NCBI GenBank assembly: GCA_944326315.1
Contig: CALVDP010000011.1
Location: forward strand, 1-52,762
Origin: an uncultured Bacteroidales bacterium
Lineage (GTDB): Bacteria; Bacteroidota; Bacteroidia; Bacteroidales; UBA932
Length of the DNA stretch: 52,762 bases
Direction of reading: 5' to 3'
The notes beneath the pieces were generated by a model. That model did no database searches and had not been told where the DNA came from. It saw only the letters and a list, made by a program, of their open reading frames with translations. Each line of letters opens with the position of its first letter. The stretch's first letter is position 1. Positions 49,656-52,762 of the stretch are shown here, piece by piece. Made by a program: the position numbers and the translations under genes.

Positions 49656-51725
49656 ATGGATATAAGACGATTGTTGCTTGTTTTCATGGCAGCTGCCGGA
49701 GTACCTGCTGCAGCCGACGATTTCAGTCCTGTTCCTTCATCCTGGAAATGGGTGTCCGGCCAGGAAGTGATTTTTTCCTATGACGGGACGTATGCTGATT
49801 CTACTGCATTTTCCTATGATGTACGCAGCCGTTCTGTCACATCCGGGGTGTCCGCACCGGAGAAATACAGCAGTTTCCCGCTGAAGCCTGAAGGTGCTGT
49901 GAACATGACTTATTCTCCGGATTCCACGATGATTGCCTTTACCCGTGACAATGACCTGTATGTCGCTGATATTGCTACTGGCTCGGAGCACAGGGTGACT
50001 TATGACGGCAATGACCTTATATTGAACGGGTATGCCTCATGGGTATATTATGAGGAGATTTTCGGCAGGGTGACTAAGTACAAGGCTTTCTGGTGGTCTC
50101 CGGACAGCCGTAAGATAGGATTTTACCGCTTTGACAATACCAATGTCCCTCTTTTCCCGATCTATTCTCCGTTCGGACAGGACGGCAGCCTTGCCGAGAC
50201 AAGGTATCCGAAGGCCGGCGAGACCAATCCGACTGTAAGGATAGGGATTGCGGATATTTCTGCATTCTGTGACAGTCCTGGTGGCAGTCTGCCGGCAGAT
50301 GTGCGTTGGCTGGATTTCGGAGAGGATCCGGACCAATATTTCGGCACGCCCTTCTGGAGTCCGGACAGCAGGGCATTCTTCATATCAAGGATGCCTCGCC
50401 GGCAACAGTCTCTCGAACTGTACCGCGTGTCCTCATCCGACGGGACAAAGGACCTTATCTATACCGAGTCCGGCAGTACATGGGTGGACTGGATATCAGG
50501 GGCGCTTTTCACATCCGACGGTCTCTATATGTCGCGTTGCCTTGACGGAGCCTGGCAGCAGGTCTTTTTCCTCTCTTATGACGGCAAGGTGTTCAGCCAG
50601 CTGACGGACGGGCATTTCTGGAATATCGCGTTGCATAAGGTGAATGAGAAGACGGGACAGGTATTCTTTTCGTCAAACAATGACTCGGGAGTGCGCCTTT
50701 CCGTGTATTGTACCGGCAAGGATAAGGAAACCAGGATGCTTACTGACCCTTCATTCGATGTGAGATCTGTGAAATTTTCCCCTGACGGGAAATACTTCGC
50801 CGCGTCATATTCCAATTCTGTGACTCCCGTCAAGGTCGCCGTTTTCCCTTCGTCAGGACGGAAGCCTCTCGGCAATGTCGTGGCGGATATGGCAGGGGAG
50901 GATTTTGATCCGGCAAGGTATGCTCTTCCGCAAATAATATATATTGACACGGAAGACGGTTTCAGGCTGCCGGCTTCACTGGTGCTTCCTCTGGATTTCG
51001 ATGCTACGGAAAAGTATCCTGTCCATTTTGACATTTACGGAGGACCGGACACCCCTATGGTATGGGACAGGTGGAGTACACCTTCCGAAAACAACCAGTG
51101 GTGGTCAGACAACGGCATCATACAGATCACTGCAGACTGCAGGGCTGCCGGACATAGTGGCCGCAAGGGTATAGATATGATATACAGGCAGTTCACGGTC
51201 CATGAAATAAGGGATTTCGTGGCATGGGCGGATTACATGAAATCCCTGCCTTATGTCGACGGGGACAAGATTGGTGTGGAAGGCTTCTCGTTCGGAGGGA
51301 CAATGACAGCGATGCTTCTTTTCCAGGCTCCGGACAGCTTTCATTACGGGATAGCCGGTGGGGGAGTGTATGACTGGTCTCTGTATGATTCCCACTACAC
51401 GGAACGTTATATGGGGACTCCTCAGGATAATCCGGAAGGCTATGCCAGGGCGTGTGCACTCAGGTATGTGAAAGAGTACCCATCATCAATCAGTGATACG
51501 GTCAGTGTTTCGGACCGTCCGGTCTGGCTTAAGATTACGCACGGGACAGGCGATGACAATGTGCATTACCAGAACACTCTCCAGCTTGTCAATGCCCTCC
51601 AGCGTGCGGGCAAGAGTTTTGAGCTTATGGTATACCCTGACGGCATGCATGGCTACAGCGGGTATCAGGGCAGGCATTTCGTGGCGGAGAATCACAGGTT
51701 CTGGCTTGAGCATCTTTGCAGATGA
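49656..51725 (+). CDS. S9B dipeptidyl-peptidase IV-type serine peptidase
   Basis: A 689-residue secreted peptidase with a signal peptide ending near 'VPAAADD'. Residues ~35-420 form the DPP-IV beta-propeller, including the double-glutamate substrate anchor E133-E134 in 'WVYYEEIFGRVTKYKAFWWS'. Residues ~440-689 are the alpha/beta-hydrolase domain with S545 in 'VEGFSFGGTMTAML' (usual GWSYGG), Asp in 'GTGDDNVHYQN' and His in 'YPDGMHGYSG'. It removes N-terminal dipeptides (X-Pro) in the periplasm, typical of proteolytic Bacteroidales. The TAAATTTG at 49643-49650 is only 6 bases from the ATG and is not a likely promoter, so it probably reads through from the helicase gene. A clear terminator follows at 51744. 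Confidence 0.94.
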   Translation: MDIRRLLLVFMAAAGVPAAADDFSPVPSSWKWVSGQEVIFSYDGTYADSTAFSYDVRSRSVTSGVSAPEKYSSFPLKPEGAVNMTYSPDSTMIAFTRDNDLYVADIATGSEHRVTYDGNDLILNGYASWVYYEEIFGRVTKYKAFWWSPDSRKIGFYRFDNTNVPLFPIYSPFGQDGSLAETRYPKAGETNPTVRIGIADISAFCDSPGGSLPADVRWLDFGEDPDQYFGTPFWSPDSRAFFISRMPRRQQSLELYRVSSSDGTKDLIYTESGSTWVDWISGALFTSDGLYMSRCLDGAWQQVFFLSYDGKVFSQLTDGHFWNIALHKVNEKTGQVFFSSNNDSGVRLSVYCTGKDKETRMLTDPSFDVRSVKFSPDGKYFAASYSNSVTPVKVAVFPSSGRKPLGNVVADMAGEDFDPARYALPQIIYIDTEDGFRLPASLVLPLDFDATEKYPVHFDIYGGPDTPMVWDRWSTPSENNQWWSDNGIIQITADCRAAGHSGRKGIDMIYRQFTVHEIRDFVAWADYMKSLPYVDGDKIGVEGFSFGGTMTAMLLFQAPDSFHYGIAGGGVYDWSLYDSHYTERYMGTPQDNPEGYARACALRYVKEYPSSISDTVSVSDRPVWLKITHGTGDDNVHYQNTLQLVNALQRAGKSFELMVYPDGMHGYSGYQGRHFVAENHRFWLEHLCR

Positions 51726-51743
51726 CGCGTTTCGGATAATGCA

Positions 51744-51772
51744 AAAGGAATGAGGCGGTGTCTCATTCCTTT
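51744..51772 (+). terminator. Terminator of the peptidase operon
   Basis: AAAGGAATGAG, a 7-base loop GCGGTGT, then CTCATTCCTTT: perfect 11-base arms, 18 bases after the stop codon. The distal arm ends in CCTTT, then C, so the T-tract is short. Confidence 0.75.
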
Positions 51773-51818
51773 CTGACCCATCTAAATGTCGGTGATCCAA
51801 AAGGATTGATAGCTCACT

Positions 51819-51877
51819 TAACGTCAGTTCGACGAATTATTATGTTCAGTATCAGAGATTCCGTCGAACTGACGTTA
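51819..51877 (-). repeat. Family B palindromic element, copy 2 (59 bp)
   Basis: Arms are identical to copy 1 at 11124-11182 (TAACGTCAGTTCGACG and complement). The 27-base loop is the reverse complement of copy 1's loop with two differences. Its last three bases (TTA) are shared with the adjoining family C element. Confidence 0.9.
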
Positions 51878-52018
51878 CGATTTCTTCGAAATCCATTTCC
51901 TTTTTCGTGTCACCCCTCTTAAATTCTCCCCTGCGTAGGGGAGAACTTACATCGGACTTCGTCCTCCATAGAGGTAATTCTCTGAAATTCATTCCATTCA
52001 TTTCATCGAATTCACGTT
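51875..52018 (-). repeat. Family C element, copy 2 (144 bp, long form)
   Basis: On the minus strand it begins AACGTGAATTCGATGAAATG and ends GGATTTCGAAGAAATCGTAA. The inside, missing from the copy at 28487-28567, includes a stem TTCTCCCCT-GCGT-AGGGGAGAA (51923-51944) and a second partial stem (GGACGAAGTCC, 51955-51965). It carries an open frame in one direction, but the frame crosses both repeats and is not judged a gene. The 505-base spacer 51726-52230 thus holds a terminator, repeats B and C, a second terminator and otherwise nothing recognised. Confidence 0.88.
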
Positions 52019-52086
52019 CTCTTAACTCTCTGAGAATCGAATATCCGAAAGAGAGACTGAGGGTTGACTTCACGGAAAAACAAGAA

Positions 52087-52130
52087 AAACGGGGATGACT
52101 TTCATTTTTTGAGTCACCCCCGTTTCTTTT
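52087..52130. terminator. Strong, probably bidirectional terminator before rpmE2
   Basis: AAACGGGGATGACT, a loop TTCATTTTTTG, then AGTCACCCCCGTTT and TCTTTTC: 14-base arms with one mismatch, T-rich on the plus side and A-rich (T on minus) on the other. It separates the peptidase/repeat region from rpmE2 and can serve both directions. Confidence 0.75.
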
Positions 52131-52230
52131 CTTCCGACATCATTATCTTTGTCCTGCATTTTCCCGCAGGCCTTGCGATATTCGCCGGTGTGCTGCACCG
52201 TGTTTCCGGACAGCCTTCTGTTTCCGAAAA

Positions 52231-52479
52231 CTATTTGTTTTTCTTGTATCTCTGGTAGAATTTGTCGACACGTCCTGCAGTATCCACAAGTTTCATCTTT
52301 CCTGTGTAGAACGGATGGGAGGTGTCTGAAATCTCGACTTTCACTACTGGGTACTCCACGCCATCGACTTCAATGGTCTCCTTGGTGTTGGCGCAGGAAC
52401 GTGTGATGAAAACCACATCGTTTGACATATCCTTGAAAGCTACAAGACGGTAGTTTTCGGGATGAATTCCTTTTTTCAT
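52231..52479 (-). CDS. rpmE2: Ribosomal protein L31, type B
   Basis: An 82-residue large-subunit protein. '[20 protein letters not shown]' and '[20 protein letters not shown]' then 'VDKFYQRY' are standard L31. The zinc-binding cysteine pairs of type A are absent (a single Cys in 'SCANTK'), so it is the zinc-independent type B form, the usual one in Bacteroidota. It is a single gene with a good promoter at 52514-52545. Confidence 0.97.
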   Translation of the reverse strand: MKKGIHPENYRLVAFKDMSNDVVFITRSCANTKETIEVDGVEYPVVKVEISDTSHPFYTGKMKLVDTAGRVDKFYQRYKKNK

Positions 52480-52513
52480 TGTCTTAAAAATTTTAATTAA
52501 CTGAATCAGGGCG

Positions 52514-52545
52514 CAAAATTAGGATTTATTTTGCTAAAATCCAAT
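52514..52545 (-). promoter_or_regulatory. Promoter of rpmE2
   Basis: The minus strand reads ATTG (plus 52542-52545), 20 bases, then TAATTTTG (plus 52514-52521). The -7 box is a perfect match and -33 differs by one base. The leader is about 28 bases. Confidence 0.65.
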
Positions 52546-52614
52546 TAATATCCTGATGAATTTCTCCGAATCCCGTCCGAATCCCGTTTTTATTGTACTG
52601 ATAAGTGTCTTTGA

Positions 52615-52762
52615 GATATTTGGCTTCGCCACATATCCGGTAGCGCCTCGGGGAAGCTCTCGGCTTCTTCGATATTTGGCCTGCGGCCACATATCCGGTA
52701 GCGCCTCGGGGAAGCTCTCGGCTTCTTCGATATTTGGCCTGCGGCCACATATCCGGTAGCGC
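52615..52762 (+). repeat. Family A tandem stem-loop array at the window edge
   Basis: Three units start at 52615, 52671 and 52729 (spacing 56 and 58). Each has a stem GATATTTGGC...GCCACATATC (loop TTC in unit one, CTGCG in units two and three), a linker CGGTAGCGCCTCGGG, a small stem GAAGC-TCTCG-GCTTC, and TTC. Units two and three are identical as far as visible. The array runs out of the window, so its full length is unknown. The same modules occur at 34455-34590. Confidence 0.92.

Noticed and set aside
51852..52073. 73-residue open frame on the minus strand
   Set aside because: It runs through the end of family B, all of family C and flanking DNA; it is a by-product of repeat sequence, without start signals or homology.
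52526..52750. 74-residue open frame with internally repeated protein sequence
   Set aside because: The repetition is that of the family A DNA array; no start context.
1..52762. CRISPR array, prophage or transposase genes
   Set aside because: No regularly spaced repeats with unique spacers, no phage structural genes and no transposase or integrase frames were seen anywhere in the window.

Overview
The window is chromosomal DNA of a Bacteroidales-type bacterium (phylum Bacteroidota). The signs are a complete SusC/SusD glycan-uptake locus with a hybrid two-component sensor, a FeoA-FeoB fusion, type B ribosomal protein L31, lipoprotein signals, and promoters of the Bacteroidota form (TTTG, 19-21 bases, TAnnTTTG), several of which can be read directly. 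No phage, insertion sequence or CRISPR array was seen.

Layout. 1-5.2 kb: a partial tRNA-Leu, an exported protein of unknown function, a hemerythrin/LuxR-type gene pair and ferrous-iron transporter feoAB. 5.2-11 kb: an efflux pump in two ORFs, a periplasmic adaptor and a single 1507-residue ORF that joins the inner-membrane RND pump to the outer-membrane TolC-like lipoprotein. 11.2-28.5 kb: a visibly AT-richer polysaccharide utilization locus. A seven-gene minus-strand operon (GH43, GH88, BNR-type propeller, SusC, SusD, two surface lipoproteins) diverges from a plus-strand pair (hybrid sensor/AraC regulator overlapping a second GH43). GH88 beside a BNR_4-type propeller suggests a uronate-containing glycan cut by a lyase, with arabinose- or xylose-type side groups removed by GH43 enzymes. 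28.6-33.2 kb: secreted nuclease lipoprotein, membrane-bound AraC regulator, NhaC-type antiporter. 33.2-38.8 kb: a lone fabH with a long leader, then a shikimate operon aroB - aroD/aroA fusion - aroC. 38.9-41.7 kb: GNAT-like protein and a umuDC pair whose UmuD lacks the catalytic lysine. 41.8-45.7 kb: a scarred accessory patch (FAD-oxidoreductase remnant, galactose mutarotase lipoprotein, unknown coiled-coil protein, ParE-like fragment, tRNA-Phe remnant, MNT gene with a decapitated HEPN partner, intact tRNA-Phe). 45.8-51.7 kb: a membrane sensor-like protein, TrkH, a RecD-like helicase and a DPP-IV-type peptidase in tight succession. 51.7-52.8 kb: terminators, repeats and rpmE2.

Three families of short structured repeats are present. 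Family A is a modular stem-loop array (34.5 kb and the right window edge). Family B is a 59-bp palindrome (11.1 and 51.8 kb). Family C is an 81/144-bp element (28.5 and 51.9 kb). B and C lie in spacers between convergent genes, flank the sugar locus on its two sides, and are fused to each other at 51.8-52.0 kb. One family A stem supplies the apparent -33 box of the aroB promoter.

All assignments are from reading sequence and remembered family motifs; no database search was possible.
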